Source of the DNA: Akkermansia massiliensis
Lineage (GTDB): Bacteria; Verrucomicrobiota; Verrucomicrobiia; Verrucomicrobiales; Akkermansiaceae
Direction: 5' to 3'
DNA: 64,000 bases
Assembly (NCBI RefSeq): GCF_023516715.1
Contig: NZ_JAMGSI010000001.1
Location: 992,001 to 1,056,000 of the forward strand
A program made the translations under genes and the position numbers. Positions 37,106 through 46,473 of this stretch are shown here, one piece after another. Position 1 is the stretch's first letter; each line of letters starts with the position of its first letter. Below the pieces are notes generated by a model. The model was not told where the DNA came from, did no database searches, and saw only the letters and a list, made by a program, of their open reading frames with translations.

Positions 37106-40100
37106 TCAGGAATGGGCGGCCTGTCTTCTGGCGGCGTAATCCTTCTGCTGGTCCTCCCCGGTGACGCCCACGGAAAAATAGGTGCTTTCCGGGTGGGAGA
37201 ACACGAGGGCGCAGACGGAGGAAACGGGCTGCATCATCCAGGTCTCCGTCAGGTTCATGCCCGCTTCCTCCCGGGCATGAAGCAGGCCGAACACGGTTTC
37301 CTTCTCCCGGTGGTCCGGCTGGCTGGGGTAGCCGCAGGCGGGGCGCACCCCTGACTCTTCCGGAATATTCCACAAAAGGCGCAGCTTGCCATGGGCGATG
37401 GAAGCGAAAGCCTCCACCAGGCGGTCCGCCAGGGAGCTGACCAGCAGGGCGCGGTAGGAATCATTCCTGGCTTCCCATTCCTTCGCCCAGCGCCTGGACC
37501 CGTGAATGCTGACGGCCATGGCCCCCACATAATCCTTCACCCTCTCGGGAGCGATGAAATCCGCCAGCGCCAGCCTGGTCTTTCCCTGCTTGTTCAACTG
37601 CTGGCGCTGGGTCAGCAGGATGGCCTGCGGAACGTTTCTGGATTCATCCGTCCAGACGGTGATGTCGTCATGGCTGGCCGTGGAATTGGCCGGGAAAATG
37701 CCGATGACGCCGCGGGCCTGGTAGCGGTTCTCCTTTACGGCCTGTTCCAGCAGGTCGCGGGCGTCCTGGTACAGGGCCGCGGCCGCCTCCGCCTTGGAAG
37801 GATCCTTCGTCCGGAATTCCTGGGCGGCGCGGTTCCAGGAGCCGTGCAATTCCCAGGCGTGGAAAAAGGGGGTCCAGTCAATGCGCTCAATCAGCTCCTC
37901 CACGGTCACGTAATAGCGCGGATTGTCACTGCAGCAGCCGCAGCTCACGGAGCTGTGCAGACTGCCGATGGAAACCGTCCCCAGCCGTGCGGGCACGGGG
38001 GGAACGTAGCCGTCCGCCGCCCCCTTCCAGCGCAATTCACGGGCTTCCTCCAGGGGCAGGAGGTCGCGGACGGGCTTGTTTTCATGCCTGTTGCGCAACT
38101 CCTCCTGCCGGGCCTTCACGGCGGCGATGTAGGAATCCTTCTTCTCGCTCACCAGGGAGGCGGCCGCGGGCACCACCTGGGAGGCGTCTACCGTGTGCAC
38201 CACGGCGCCCTTGTAATGGGGGGCGATTTTCAGGGCCGTATGCAGGGCGGACGTAGTGGCGCCACCCACCATCAGGGGAATGGTCATCCCCCGGCGTTCC
38301 ATCTCCGCGGCCACGTGGGACATCTCCTCCAGGGAAGGGGTGATCAGGCCGGAAAGCATCACCAGGTCCGCCTGTTCCGCCTCCGCCCGGTCCAGAATGG
38401 TATCACAATGGACCATCACGCCCAGGTCAATCATCTCAAAACCGTTGCACCCCAGCACCACGCCCACGATATTCTTGCCGATGTCGTGCACGTCCCCCTT
38501 CACGGTGGCGATTACGGCCTTCCCCGTCTTGGAGGAGCCCTTGCTGTCCTCTTCAATATACGGGGTGAGCCACGCCACGGCCTGCTTCATCACGCGGGCG
38601 CTCTTCACCACCTGCGGCAGGAACATCTTGCCGTCCCCGAACAATTGGCCCACGGCCTTCATGCCGTCCATCAGCGGGCCTTCAATCACGCTCAGCGGGG
38701 AACCCAGCTCCTGGAACGCCTCCGCCGTATCCGCGTCCACAAACTCGGTAATGCCCTTGATAAGGGAATACTCCAAGCGTTTGGCGACGTCCTGTTCCCG
38801 CCATTCCAGCACGGGCTTCTTCTCCGTTCCGGCCTCCGTCTTCTCCGCAGCCAGCTTTTCCGCGTAATCCGTCAGTCGTTCCGTGGCGTCCGGATCCCGG
38901 TTCAGCAGCACATCTTCAATCAGCTTCAGCCTGTCCTTGGGAATATTATCGTACACCTCCAGCATGCCGGCATTCACGATGCACATATCCAGCCCCTGCC
39001 GGGTGGCGTGGTACAGGAAAGCGGAATGCATGGCCTCCCGCACCGGGTTGTTCCCGCGGAAGGCAAAGGACACATTGGAAATGCCGCCGGAAATGTGGGT
39101 GTGCGGCAGGTTTTGGGAAATCCAGCCCGCGGCCTTGAAGAAATCCAGGGCGTAATTGGCGTGCTCCGGAATCCCGGTGCCGACGGTCAGCACGTTCGGG
39201 TCAAAAATAATATCCTCCGGCGGGAACTGCACGCGGTTCACCAGCAGGTCATAAGCCCGTTTGCAGATGCGGACGCGGTCGTCGTAATTGGAAGCCTGCC
39301 CCTGCTCGTCAAAAGCCATCACCACGGCCGCCGCGCCGTACCTCTTAATCAGGGCCGCCTTCTTCAGGAACTCCTCTTCACCCTCCTTCAGGGAAATGGA
39401 ATTCACGATTCCCTTGCCCTGCATGCATTGCAGGCCCGCTTCCAGCACTTCCCACTTGGAGGAATCCACCATGAAAGGGACGCGGGCGATATCCGGCTCC
39501 GCGGAAACGAGATTAAGAAAGCGGACCATGGCCTCGGAGCCGTCGATCAGGCCGTCGTCAAAACAGAAATCCAGCACCACGGCTCCATTCTCCACCTGCT
39601 GGCGGGCAATGGATACCGCTTCCTCATAATTCCCTTCACGAATCAGGCGCGCAAATTTGGGGGAACCCGCCACATTGCAGCGTTCCCCCACAAAAAGGGT
39701 ATTCTTCTCCCGCGTATGATTGTACGCCTCATAACCGGACAGGCGCAGCACGGGCTCCTGCGCGGTTGGAACGCGGGGAGCCAGGCCTTCCACGGCAGCG
39801 GCAATGGCGCCGATATGTTCCGGCGTGGTGCCGCAGCAGCCGCCCACGATATTCAGCAGGCCCAGGGACGCGTACTCCTTCATGAACCGGGCCATGTCCT
39901 CCGGAAGAAGGTCGTAGCCGGTGGGGCTGAGAGGGTTGGGAAGCCCGGCATTCGCGTAAATGGACACGTAGCAATCCGCCAGGCCGGAAAGCTCCTCCGC
40001 AAAGGAGCGCATCAGGTCCGGCCCCAGGGCGCAATTGATGCCCACGGAAAAAGGGCGGACGTGACGAATGGAATTCCAGAACGCTTCAATCGTCTGGCCG

Positions 40101-40867
40101 GACAGCGTGCGTCCGGCCTTGTCCGTCAGCGTGACGGACACCATGACCGGAACGGCGGCCTCCGGCTGTTCCTCAAAAATCTCTTCAATGGCGAACAGGG
40201 CCGCCTTGGCGTTCAGCGTGTCGAAAATCGTCTCCACCAGCAGCATGTCCACTCCTCCTTCCAGCAGGGCCAGAACCTGGTCGCGGTAGGCTTGCCTCAG
40301 CTGGCGGAAATTCACGGCCCGGAAGCCGGGATCGTTCACGTCCGGGGACAGGGAGCAGGTAACGGGCATGGGACCGATGGAGCCGGCCACAAAGCGCGGC
40401 CTGCCGTCTGACGCTTCCGCTTCGTCACATGCCTGACGGGCCAGTGCGGAAGCTGCCATGTTCAAATCCCTGACCAGGGCCTTCAATTCAGGGGCATCCA
40501 CCACCTCCTGGAAATACTCCTGGTCCTTGCGCCGTCCTTCTTCCGGACGGTGCCAGAAGTAATCATGCTGGCCGATGCTGGTAGCGCCGAAAGTGCAGGT
40601 TTCCAGAATATCCGCGCGACCCGTATCCAGAAAGCGGCGGTGAATATCCAGAATGATTTCCGGCCTGGTCAGCACCAGCAGATCGTTATTATTCTTCAGG
40701 TCGTTGGGGTAGCGGGCCGCATCCGCAAAACGTTCTCCACGGTAATCCTCCTCCTCCAGCCTGAACTTCTGGATATTGGTGCCCATGGCGCCATCCAGGA
40801 TGACGACCCTCTTGCGCAACTGGTCTTTCAGATAATCAAGGCGTTCTATTCTGGATGCTCTGGTCAT
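37106..40867 (-). CDS. metH: Methionine synthase, cobalamin-dependent
   Basis: A 1253-residue enzyme transferring the methyl group of 5-methyl-tetrahydrofolate to homocysteine through methylcobalamin. I start at the ATG at 40867 ([17 protein letters not shown]); the frame is open to 41068 but the extra residues are not family-like. All four modules are present in order: homocysteine domain ([10 protein letters not shown], zinc ligands in INCALGP and [11 protein letters not shown]), pterin domain ([23 protein letters not shown]), B12-binding ([18 protein letters not shown], the DxHxxG ligand) and the reactivation domain binding AdoMet ([15 protein letters not shown]). Gram-negative bacteria often also have MetE; none is seen here. 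Confidence 0.97.
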   Translation of the reverse strand: MTRASRIERLDYLKDQLRKRVVILDGAMGTNIQKFRLEEEDYRGERFADAARYPNDLKNNNDLLVLTRPEIILDIHRRFLDTGRADILETCTFGATSIGQHDYFWHRPEEGRRKDQEYFQEVVDAPELKALVRDLNMAASALARQACDEAEASDGRPRFVAGSIGPMPVTCSLSPDVNDPGFRAVNFRQLRQAYRDQVLALLEGGVDMLLVETIFDTLNAKAALFAIEEIFEEQPEAAVPVMVSVTLTDKAGRTLSGQTIEAFWNSIRHVRPFSVGINCALGPDLMRSFAEELSGLADCYVSIYANAGLPNPLSPTGYDLLPEDMARFMKEYASLGLLNIVGGCCGTTPEHIGAIAAAVEGLAPRVPTAQEPVLRLSGYEAYNHTREKNTLFVGERCNVAGSPKFARLIREGNYEEAVSIARQQVENGAVVLDFCFDDGLIDGSEAMVRFLNLVSAEPDIARVPFMVDSSKWEVLEAGLQCMQGKGIVNSISLKEGEEEFLKKAALIKRYGAAAVVMAFDEQGQASNYDDRVRICKRAYDLLVNRVQFPPEDIIFDPNVLTVGTGIPEHANYALDFFKAAGWISQNLPHTHISGGISNVSFAFRGNNPVREAMHSAFLYHATRQGLDMCIVNAGMLEVYDNIPKDRLKLIEDVLLNRDPDATERLTDYAEKLAAEKTEAGTEKKPVLEWREQDVAKRLEYSLIKGITEFVDADTAEAFQELGSPLSVIEGPLMDGMKAVGQLFGDGKMFLPQVVKSARVMKQAVAWLTPYIEEDSKGSSKTGKAVIATVKGDVHDIGKNIVGVVLGCNGFEMIDLGVMVHCDTILDRAEAEQADLVMLSGLITPSLEEMSHVAAEMERRGMTIPLMVGGATTSALHTALKIAPHYKGAVVHTVDASQVVPAAASLVSEKKDSYIAAVKARQEELRNRHENKPVRDLLPLEEARELRWKGAADGYVPPVPARLGTVSIGSLHSSVSCGCCSDNPRYYVTVEELIERIDWTPFFHAWELHGSWNRAAQEFRTKDPSKAEAAAALYQDARDLLEQAVKENRYQARGVIGIFPANSTASHDDITVWTDESRNVPQAILLTQRQQLNKQGKTRLALADFIAPERVKDYVGAMAVSIHGSRRWAKEWEARNDSYRALLVSSLADRLVEAFASIAHGKLRLLWNIPEESGVRPACGYPSQPDHREKETVFGLLHAREEAGMNLTETWMMQPVSSVCALVFSHPESTYFSVGVTGEDQQKDYAARRQAAHS

Positions 40868-42248
40868 ACGGCGCGGAAAATCTAACGTTCGTCCGTGTTT
40901 GGAACAAGGACAATTGGCGTCACACATCCTCTGAAGAAGCCTTCCCTGGAATGTACATTTAAAATCCCCCTTATTGGCCCTCATTCTGTGCCGTGGAAAT
41001 GAATGGAAAACCGTATTCAAGGGAACAGGAAGCTGATGGCCGATGACATGCCTGTGGTAAATAAACAAACGCTGCAGGGAGTAGCTGGCTTCCTTCTTCC
41101 GCTAAAGAGGAGGTGACGGGAAATTCCATATATCCGGTGCCCGGAAAAGATTTTTTTCCTGGCTTCCCGTAAATAATGGGGCAGTTACGGTATATTCTTT
41201 TGGGCGGGCATGTGGTCGTAGCTGGCACCGGCAATGCTTTAGAAAACGGTTTTTTTGGAGTAGGGAGAGAGATGAAAAATCACTGCGGAAAAGGCTACAA
41301 GGAATGAAAAGGGAAACCGATTGAATGGTGGATTGCTGACCGGAAGCTTACTCCGTAATTTTAGCCTGTGGCGGCAGGAGTGGAGGAATTGGCGCCGGAA
41401 ACAAACGCTTCCTGGCATTTCTCCCTTCTTAGGCCATGAGAGGAAATGAGGGATGATGGAAAACAGTTTTCCTGCCTTTCTCATTCTGTTGTTGAGGGAG
41501 GGTCTTGAGTGAGAATCTGCTGTTCCTTTCCCGGATAGCCTTTCCGTATTTCACGATTTGCCGCCGTGGAAAAGAAGTTCAAGTTCTGGACAAAAGAAAA
41601 AAAAGAAATGTAAATAGAATGTGAATAACAGGTGTATAAATGAAATGGAATATCTGTAAAAAAGTTATGGAATAATCATAAAATAAATGAATTGGATAAA
41701 TCTTGACCAGGCTTGCAGAAAAGCCTGGTGCCGTTTCCGGTTCAATGCCGGAGAAATTACCCGTGCCGAGCACTAAGGCCCCATTATTCCTTTTCGTTAC
41801 ATATCTTATTGAGCAGCACAAGAAATTGCCGCACGGCAAGCAGGCGTTTAAGTAACCGGAATGAAGACGGATTTCTAATCCGTGGTCACATAAGCCCTGT
41901 AAGGTTTTTCGGCAGAGAAGCCTTTCTTCTCCGGGGAGCGCTACCATCCCCCCAGGATATAAAGAAGAGGAAAGTCCTGGGAATAAGGGCCTCCCGGCCC
42001 TTGAAAAGTACGCTAACAGAAGGAAAATGTTCCTTTCCCTCTCCCTTGGGATTTTACGTTTCATACGAAACCGGTAGGCTTCCGTTCCCAGATGGATGTC
42101 TTTGAACCATCGGGAATTTTTTCTCAAATCCTTTCCCTTCAAGGTAGGAACTTGACCACGGATTAGAAATCCGCTAAATTGGTTTCAGTGGGTGTTTTGG
42201 CATTTTTGGTGTCAGGCCGCTCCAATTAACTACATGATATACGACGAG
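40868..42248. other. Long non-coding gap upstream of metH with a MITE-like element
   Basis: About 1.4 kb AT-richer than its neighbours. No open frame in it has family features. It holds a 21-bp inverted repeat (see 41868-42173). A weak resemblance to a cobalamin-riboswitch core exists about 300-370 bp upstream of metH on the minus strand but is not convincing. Confidence 0.6.
41868..42173. repeat. MITE-like element with 21-bp inverted repeats resembling a tRNA-Arg(UCU) anticodon arm
   Basis: The 21-bp sequence CGGATTTCTAATCCGTGGTCA at 41868-41888 recurs as an exact reverse complement at 42153-42173, enclosing 264 bp without a gene. Each arm holds a hairpin that with the preceding base reads ACGGA-TTTCTAA-TCCGT at the left end: a 5-bp stem and 7-base loop with TCT at the anticodon position, exactly as in a tRNA-Arg(UCU) anticodon arm. 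No acceptor or T arm can be folded around either copy, so neither is a tRNA. No target-site duplication is obvious. Confidence 0.75.
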
Positions 42249-42288
42249 AAAAACCGGACTTCCCTGACGTGGGGAGGTCCGGTTTTTT
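42249..42288 (-). terminator. Terminator of the PA14 protein gene
   Basis: Stem AAAACCGGACTTCCC / GGGAGGTCCGGTTTT with one mismatch and a short loop; A-run and T-run on both sides, so it may act in both directions. Confidence 0.8.
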
Positions 42289-42422
42289 ATCATGCCAGGG
42301 GAAGTTATTTCCTTTTCCGGCAATGGAAATTCATGGGAAACACTCCTTTTCCTAATGATAAATTGGTCATGTGCCTTGAAAAAATATAGAGGAGCAGGAA
42401 GGGGAGGAAATGGACAGGCTTC

Positions 42423-43037
42423 TCAATCAGCCGCTGCCGGAGGCTGGGGCTTGTCTTCCGGCAAAACGCCGGGAGGCACGAACAGTGCCGTGGACGGAAT
42501 GATGACCGGAGAGGGAATGTCCGGACCGGACCAGGCAACGGACATATGGTCCGGACCTCCGTCCTCCTTGTGAATCACCACCAGAAAATAAAATCTGCCC
42601 GCTTCCAGTTGAACGGGTTCGGAAGCCTGGTTGGGCTGGTTGCTCCAATTATGGGGATCTGAATACCCCTTCACCGTAGCAATGCAGGCCATATCCTTCT
42701 GGGTGGCGTCCTTGCCAAGCCACAGCTCCGCGGAATCGTCGGAAGACAGATAAAGACGGTACTTGCCGCTGACGGGTACCCGGAGCAGGGCGGAATAACG
42801 GGCTCCGTACTGGTCGCCCAGATTAGTTACATCCAGGCTGCTTATCCTGTGAACGGCTGATGCCGCTGTTTCAAAAACCTTCCCGTGCGTTAAATCTCTT
42901 ACTGAGCTTCCCGGAATACCGAACCATAACTCCTGCGCTACGCCCGGGGAAGGCTCCCCGGCATCGGACGGGCCGGAAGCGGCTTCCGTCAGCAAGGCGC
43001 CGCACAGAAGGCTCAGGATGGGTAAAAAAACGTTCAT
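42423..43037 (-). CDS. Secreted PA14-domain protein
   Basis: A 204-residue protein with a signal peptide (MNVFLPILSLLCGALLTEA) and one PA14 domain at about residues 35-170: GKVFETAASAVHRISSLDV, SGKYRLYLSSDDSAELWLG, and VQLEAGRFYFLVVIHKEDGG followed by HMSVAWSGPD. PA14 modules are beta-barrels that commonly bind glycans in glycosidases, adhesins and toxins. It has no enzyme domain and no membrane anchor, so it may be a free or partner-bound glycan-binding protein. A strong terminator follows. Confidence 0.88.
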   Translation of the reverse strand: MNVFLPILSLLCGALLTEAASGPSDAGEPSPGVAQELWFGIPGSSVRDLTHGKVFETAASAVHRISSLDVTNLGDQYGARYSALLRVPVSGKYRLYLSSDDSAELWLGKDATQKDMACIATVKGYSDPHNWSNQPNQASEPVQLEAGRFYFLVVIHKEDGGPDHMSVAWSGPDIPSPVIIPSTALFVPPGVLPEDKPQPPAAAD

Positions 43038-43109
43038 GGATGAATGGGGCAGAGGGATACTCTCTGCAACGACTACGGACAGGATAGGGGCAACCTTTCA
43101 AAAACGGCG

Positions 43110-43382
43110 TCATTCCCGGGGTTCGGTGTCATGGGGGCTCTCCTGCTCCTGGCTGCCGTCCTTCTGGCGGCGGGAACCGCTTCTCCAGATCATCCAGCCG
43201 ATCAGGAATGCCAGAACGCCCAGTCCGGCGACCCTCCGGGGAGTGGAAATGCCGCTGTCTTCCGTTTGGGCCGGTTGCCCCGTGTTTGCGGGAGGCTCCT
43301 GGGCATGCAGGGAACCGGCCAGGAAAAAAGCCGCCAGAGCGGCGGCGGAAAGCATGCGATGCTGAAAAAGGAGGCGTTTCAT
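43110..43382 (-). CDS. Small secreted, membrane-anchored protein
   Basis: A 90-residue protein: signal peptide ([20 protein letters not shown]... to HAQ), a Pro/Thr/Gln/Asp-rich linker, then a hydrophobic segment (RVAGLGVLAFLIGWMIW) and a charged tail (RSGSRRQKDGSQ). The layout of a linker, transmembrane helix and basic tail resembles cell-surface sorting signals, but a PEP-CTERM motif is absent. Function unknown. The PA14 gene lies 72 bp downstream on the same strand. Confidence 0.6.
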   Translation of the reverse strand: MKRLLFQHRMLSAAALAAFFLAGSLHAQEPPANTGQPAQTEDSGISTPRRVAGLGVLAFLIGWMIWRSGSRRQKDGSQEQESPHDTEPRE

Positions 43383-43413
43383 CGTTTATGAAAAGGTAAA
43401 ATAGGAGTGAACC

Positions 43414-43554
43414 TTATTCAAACACATTTGTTCCGGCTGTTCCTGTTTCCGGGCATGCGCGGCTTGGAACTTCTTCCCGGTCCGGTATTTCCCGGAAAAA
43501 ATCGTCCATGGTCATCTTTTTTGCAGAAAAAGCTTGCGTGTCTGCTGCTGTCAT
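43414..43554 (-). CDS. Possible 46-residue small protein
   Basis: An ORF of 46 codons (MTAADTQAFSAKKMTMDDFF at its start) from the ATG at 43554 to TAA at 43414-43416, 31 bp before the small membrane-anchored protein on the same strand. The amino-acid composition is protein-like (acidic, no long repeats) and a second ATG lies at residue 14. No Shine-Dalgarno is evident and I recognise no family. It is reported because it would otherwise be missed for its length. Confidence 0.35.
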   Translation of the reverse strand: MTAADTQAFSAKKMTMDDFFREIPDREEVPSRACPETGTAGTNVFE

Positions 43555-43602
43555 GATACTTTTTCCCCGTCCTCAACGGGACGCACCAAGACGAAAGTCA
43601 AG

Positions 43603-43678
43603 GGGGTATTAGCTCAGTTGGTAGAGCGCCTCAATGGCATTGAGGAGGTCAGCGGTTCGAACCCGCTATGCTCCACCA
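43603..43678 (+). tRNA. tRNA-Ala (anticodon GGC)
   Basis: Cloverleaf with acceptor GGGGTAT/ATGCTCC, D arm GCTC-AGTTGGTA-GAGC, anticodon stem CCTCA/TGAGG with loop ATGGCAT (anticodon GGC), T arm AGCGG-TTCGAAC-CCGCT, discriminator A and an encoded CCA. Confidence 0.96.
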
Positions 43679-43681
43679 AAT

Positions 43682-43716
43682 AAAGGCCTTAAAGCATGAA
43701 CGCTTTAAGGCCTTTT
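43682..43716 (+). terminator. Terminator of tRNA-Ala
   Basis: Stem AAAGGCCTTAAAGC / GCTTTAAGGCCTTT with a 6-base loop, directly after the tRNA. Confidence 0.88.
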
Positions 43717-43901
43717 CCGTTTTATCAACCGCATTGAAAGTCTGGCGGTCAGTGTTTGGTGGAAGGAAGAGAAGTGGAACAAAAGATATCATTTCAACAT
43801 TTGTTGTTTGAGGAGACAATCTTGTTCCATTTCTTGTATGAACGTATGATATTAAGAAAATAAAAAACAGGTTTGAAACGTTGATTCTGTTTTGTTGTCC
43901 T

Positions 43902-44408
43902 TTACTTATTGGCGCGGAGCTGGTCAATCAGTGCCTTTCGGTCTTGGTATGCCTGCGAAGGAATTGTTAGCTTGCCATAATGATCGTCTGCTTTTTTCCA
44001 AGCCGCTTCCCACATAGCATCAGATAACGCAGGCAGAGCGGAATCTGGAAGCAATTCTTCCGAATAAGCCGTGAATTCCAGTTCATCCGGGGTCTTTGTT
44101 CTGAATTCCCCTTTGATTAATTGTGTTACATGCATCCTTTCATGACGCAGGGTGGAAATGCACTTGGCAAAAACTTCCTCCTCGTTAGTAGGGCTTGTCA
44201 GTATACGACGCAAATATGCAGGTTTGAACGTGATGCAGGGAGAGCTTTCCGTTCCTCCCGTTTTGGCATGCGCGTGGTCTCCTCCAAAATCTTTCACTTT
44301 GAGTTGGTAGGTTTTGTCCCCTTGAAAATAGGTATTGTTCAGAAAGTTGATAGCTTCATCATTTTGATTATTAGTGAGGTATGTTTTAAATGTATCCAGA
44401 TTGCTCAT
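43902..44408 (-). CDS. Small HExxH zinc-metallopeptidase-like protein
   Basis: A 168-residue protein with no signal peptide. It contains HExxH in TLRHERMHVTQ (H89, E90, H93), the zinc-binding motif of zincins, followed about 20 residues later by an acidic run (PDELEFTAYSEEL) that could give the third metal ligand. The rest of the sequence does not match a family I recognise. GC content is lower than for the core genes, and the gene lies about 225 bp from a tRNA-Ala, both signs of an accessory origin. A 44-residue ORF precedes it. Function unknown; a proteolytic toxin or effector is one possibility. Confidence 0.75.
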   Translation of the reverse strand: MSNLDTFKTYLTNNQNDEAINFLNNTYFQGDKTYQLKVKDFGGDHAHAKTGGTESSPCITFKPAYLRRILTSPTNEEEVFAKCISTLRHERMHVTQLIKGEFRTKTPDELEFTAYSEELLPDSALPALSDAMWEAAWKKADDHYGKLTIPSQAYQDRKALIDQLRANK

Positions 44409-44465
44409 GATAATTGGTTAGTGTTGACCAGGAATGGGAGGCGGTTGATTCTGCCATGGGAACGC

Positions 44466-44600
44466 TCAGCCTACAGATTCCGGTAATGTTGTTCCTACTC
44501 TTTTATTAGTTGGCTTTTCGGATTCTGCCATGTTGTCTGTCGACACCACGACTTTATCTTTGTTCAGGTCTCGTCCAAGTTTACCCGTTTCGAACGGCAT
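44466..44600 (-). CDS. 44-residue small protein upstream of the HExxH gene
   Basis: An ORF of 44 codons from the ATG at 44600 (MPFETGKLGRDLNKDKVVVS) to TGA at 44466-44468, same strand as the HExxH gene and 57 bp upstream of it. GGAG lies immediately upstream of the ATG. The product is highly polar and charged with no hydrophobic stretch (ending KRVGTTLPESVG). Its composition is protein-like and the frame is open only here. A 12-bp direct repeat (GATTCTGCCATG at 44449 and 44521) lies within and after it. I recognise no family. Confidence 0.5.
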   Translation of the reverse strand: MPFETGKLGRDLNKDKVVVSTDNMAESEKPTNKRVGTTLPESVG

Positions 44601-44828
44601 TCTCCTTTTTTTAAAATAACGGCGAACTTTTCAAAAGATGGATGCATCGCAAGAATAACGTCATGGAAATAAACGATTCCATCACTCTTAGAGGCAGAAA
44701 CAGTTCTCTCGTACATGATGACGTTGCAAAAATGCCGCTAGGGTGGGGCGACATGGACAATGATGCATCATCATTTGCTTGTTGGGCCAACCATTTTATC
44801 AAGATATATTTTAATCGTGATGTTGGGG

Positions 44829-45266
44829 TTAAGTGTACTTTTCCCAAGTACAAATATCGCCCGGAACCACTTGAAAAAGGGGATGGGGGAGAATGGATGT
44901 GGTTTGTTGTAGCAGGGAATATTGCTGAGGGGACCTTTTCCGGAGTTTGTTCAGTAGATGATGGAATTCGTATTCGAGCTGTTTATCCGGGAGAAGGAGG
45001 CGGGAAGAGGGCTGGCACGCACAAGGAGAAATTTTGCTTAAATCAAAGCTGTAGCCTCTGCGAATGGATTCTTCATGGACGGCTTTCAGGTAGAGGTCCA
45101 TGGTTTGTAGGGGATTTCCCGTTTCCCGGAAACGGATGAGCTGGGGATGGCGGGTGTAGCCTTTTGTTTGTCCCAGCAGGACTTTCCGGGCGAGCAAGCC
45201 TTCCCTCCACAGGGCAATCAGGCCGATGGCATCCAGATAGGAAGGGTGGAGTGACCAAAGTCTCAT
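44829..45266 (-). CDS. Pyrimidine-dimer DNA glycosylase (T4 endonuclease V-like)
   Basis: A 145-residue protein beginning MRLWSLHPSYLDAIGLIALW, the typical start of the Pyr_excise family related to phage T4 endonuclease V. REGLLARKVL and TKGYTRHPQLIRF follow, and the C-terminal half carries the family's later helices. These enzymes cleave the glycosyl bond at cyclobutane pyrimidine dimers, with an attack by the N-terminal residue or a Glu. UV damage is not an obvious hazard for a gut organism, which suggests acquisition from phage or another host, in agreement with its position in an accessory stretch. It is alone on its strand. Confidence 0.88.
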   Translation of the reverse strand: MRLWSLHPSYLDAIGLIALWREGLLARKVLLGQTKGYTRHPQLIRFRETGNPLQTMDLYLKAVHEESIRRGYSFDLSKISPCACQPSSRLLLPDKQLEYEFHHLLNKLRKRSPQQYSLLQQTTSILPHPLFQVVPGDICTWEKYT

Positions 45267-45621
45267 GGTTTTTTGGACTGTGAAAGGTCACACAACGTTG
45301 ATTCTCCCTGTGCAGCACACGAAAGGCTGCAGAGGAGGGTATGGATTTCAGGCTGTTCTGTGAGAAAGCCGCCGTTTCAGTTCAAGAGATTTTTCCAGAA
45401 TTCTTTAGTTGCAGGCAATGGCTATTGAGAAATGCGCGGAACCCTGAACTTCCTGAAAATGCCTGTTCTTTGTTATGGTCAAGGGAGACGTTTTGTCATC
45501 CCTGGGCTGTCAATGGTTCCGTGTCCATGAAGGTTTTTCCGGACGGCAGAGGATAAATTTTCTTTGTTCCACGGGCAGACAAACGCTTTATGGCAAACAA
45601 GCTGCATCACTGGCTCATGCC
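45267..45621. other. Intergenic region before the SGNH pseudogene
   Basis: About 355 bp, AT-rich. No credible gene, tRNA or repeat was seen; the open frames are short and do not resemble known proteins. Confidence 0.6.
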
Positions 45622-46473
45622 TCATTCCGGAAGGGAGAACGGGAAAATGCTCCGTGATTCCTGTTTGGAATGCTTTTTCATCAGCCGTGCCAGGGTTGGC
45701 TGAATGGCTTCCGCCATGAGGCGCTGCCCTTCCGTGTTGGGGTGCAGGGGGCCGGCTTTTTTCCCGTTGATGACGACGACTGACGGGTCACAGAATAATT
45801 CCTCCCGCACCTTGCCGTTTCCATCCAGAAAGACGTCGCGAATGTCCAGAAATGTAACAAACGGATTTTTGGCATAGAGGCGTGCCAGCCTGTCATTGAC
45901 GGCCATATCCCTTTTGAATTTTTTATCCGGGTAGGCTGCCGCGGCTACGTGCCAGTTGTAAATGTCGCTGGGCAGAATGCCGACCAGGAGAATGGAGGCA
46001 TGGGGGAGTTTGGAATGGACTTTGTTCACCACGCGGCAGATGCCGTTGAAAGTTTCTTCCTCCGTATTGCCGCGTCCCGTGTCATTGGTGCCGATCATGA
46101 TCTGGACCACTTTGGGGGAGACATGGTCCAGGATTCCCTTGCCCCCGATTCTTGCCAGGACGTCATCCGTCGTATTGCCGTTGAAGCCTGCATTGAAGGC
46201 ATTGTAGGGAGCATAGTATTTTTTCCAGATGGGCAGAAAGTCCTGGCAGGGAAGGTTGTCCTTACGGTAGTTGTCCGTGATGGAGTCTCCGATGAAGACG
46301 TATTCCGGCTTGATGTTCCGGTGGCGTTCCTTAACGGCTTCATGGCGCGTTTCCCAGGTGTAAGCATGGTCCCGGTGCTAGGCTTCCGGTTTCAGGGTGG
46401 GCGGCAGGGACTCCGCTGCTTCCGATACAGCCGGAATCAGGAGAAACAACAAACAGAGAAGGAGTTTTTTCAT
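45622..46473 (-). pseudogene. SGNH/GDSL hydrolase interrupted by an in-frame amber codon
   Basis: Read from the ATG at 46473 the frame opens with a signal peptide (MKKLLLCLLFLLIPAVSEAA), then hits TAG at 46378-46380 (codon 32), and after it stays open to the stop at 45622 with a full hydrolase domain. The blocks are FIGDSITDNY (catalytic Ser, residue 64), GFNGNTTDDV, IMIGTNDTGRGN and, near the end, GPLHPNTEG (Asp/His block), as in GDSL platelet-activating-factor acetylhydrolase or sialate-O-acetylesterase-like enzymes. Everything is in one frame, so a single base change would restore a 283-residue secreted esterase. No in-frame ATG follows soon after the TAG, and any later start lacks the signal peptide. 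Confidence 0.9.

Noticed and set aside
41150-41235. Cobalamin-riboswitch-like words on the minus strand upstream of metH (GCCGGTGCCAG, GCCCGCC, GGGAAGCCAGG)
   Set aside because: Order and spacing are suggestive, but the CTGT element, the GGAGACC part of the B12 box and paired stems are missing. A covariance-model search (RF00174) would decide.
41840-41930. tRNA-Arg(UCU) gene
   Set aside because: Only an anticodon arm can be folded. No acceptor stem, D arm or TTCGA T loop is present.
41980-42050. RNase P RNA fragment (GAGGAAAGTCC ... ACAGAA)
   Set aside because: The P4 words are too close together and the rest of the conserved core is absent.
41579-42142. 187-residue ORF within the inverted-repeat region
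   Set aside because: TTG start, low-complexity hydrophobic end, no recognisable domain and it is overlapped by an equally open frame on the other strand.
44642-45139. 165-residue plus-strand ORF opposite the pyrimidine-dimer glycosylase
   Set aside because: Overlaps a clear family member on the minus strand; its later half is the antisense of that gene.
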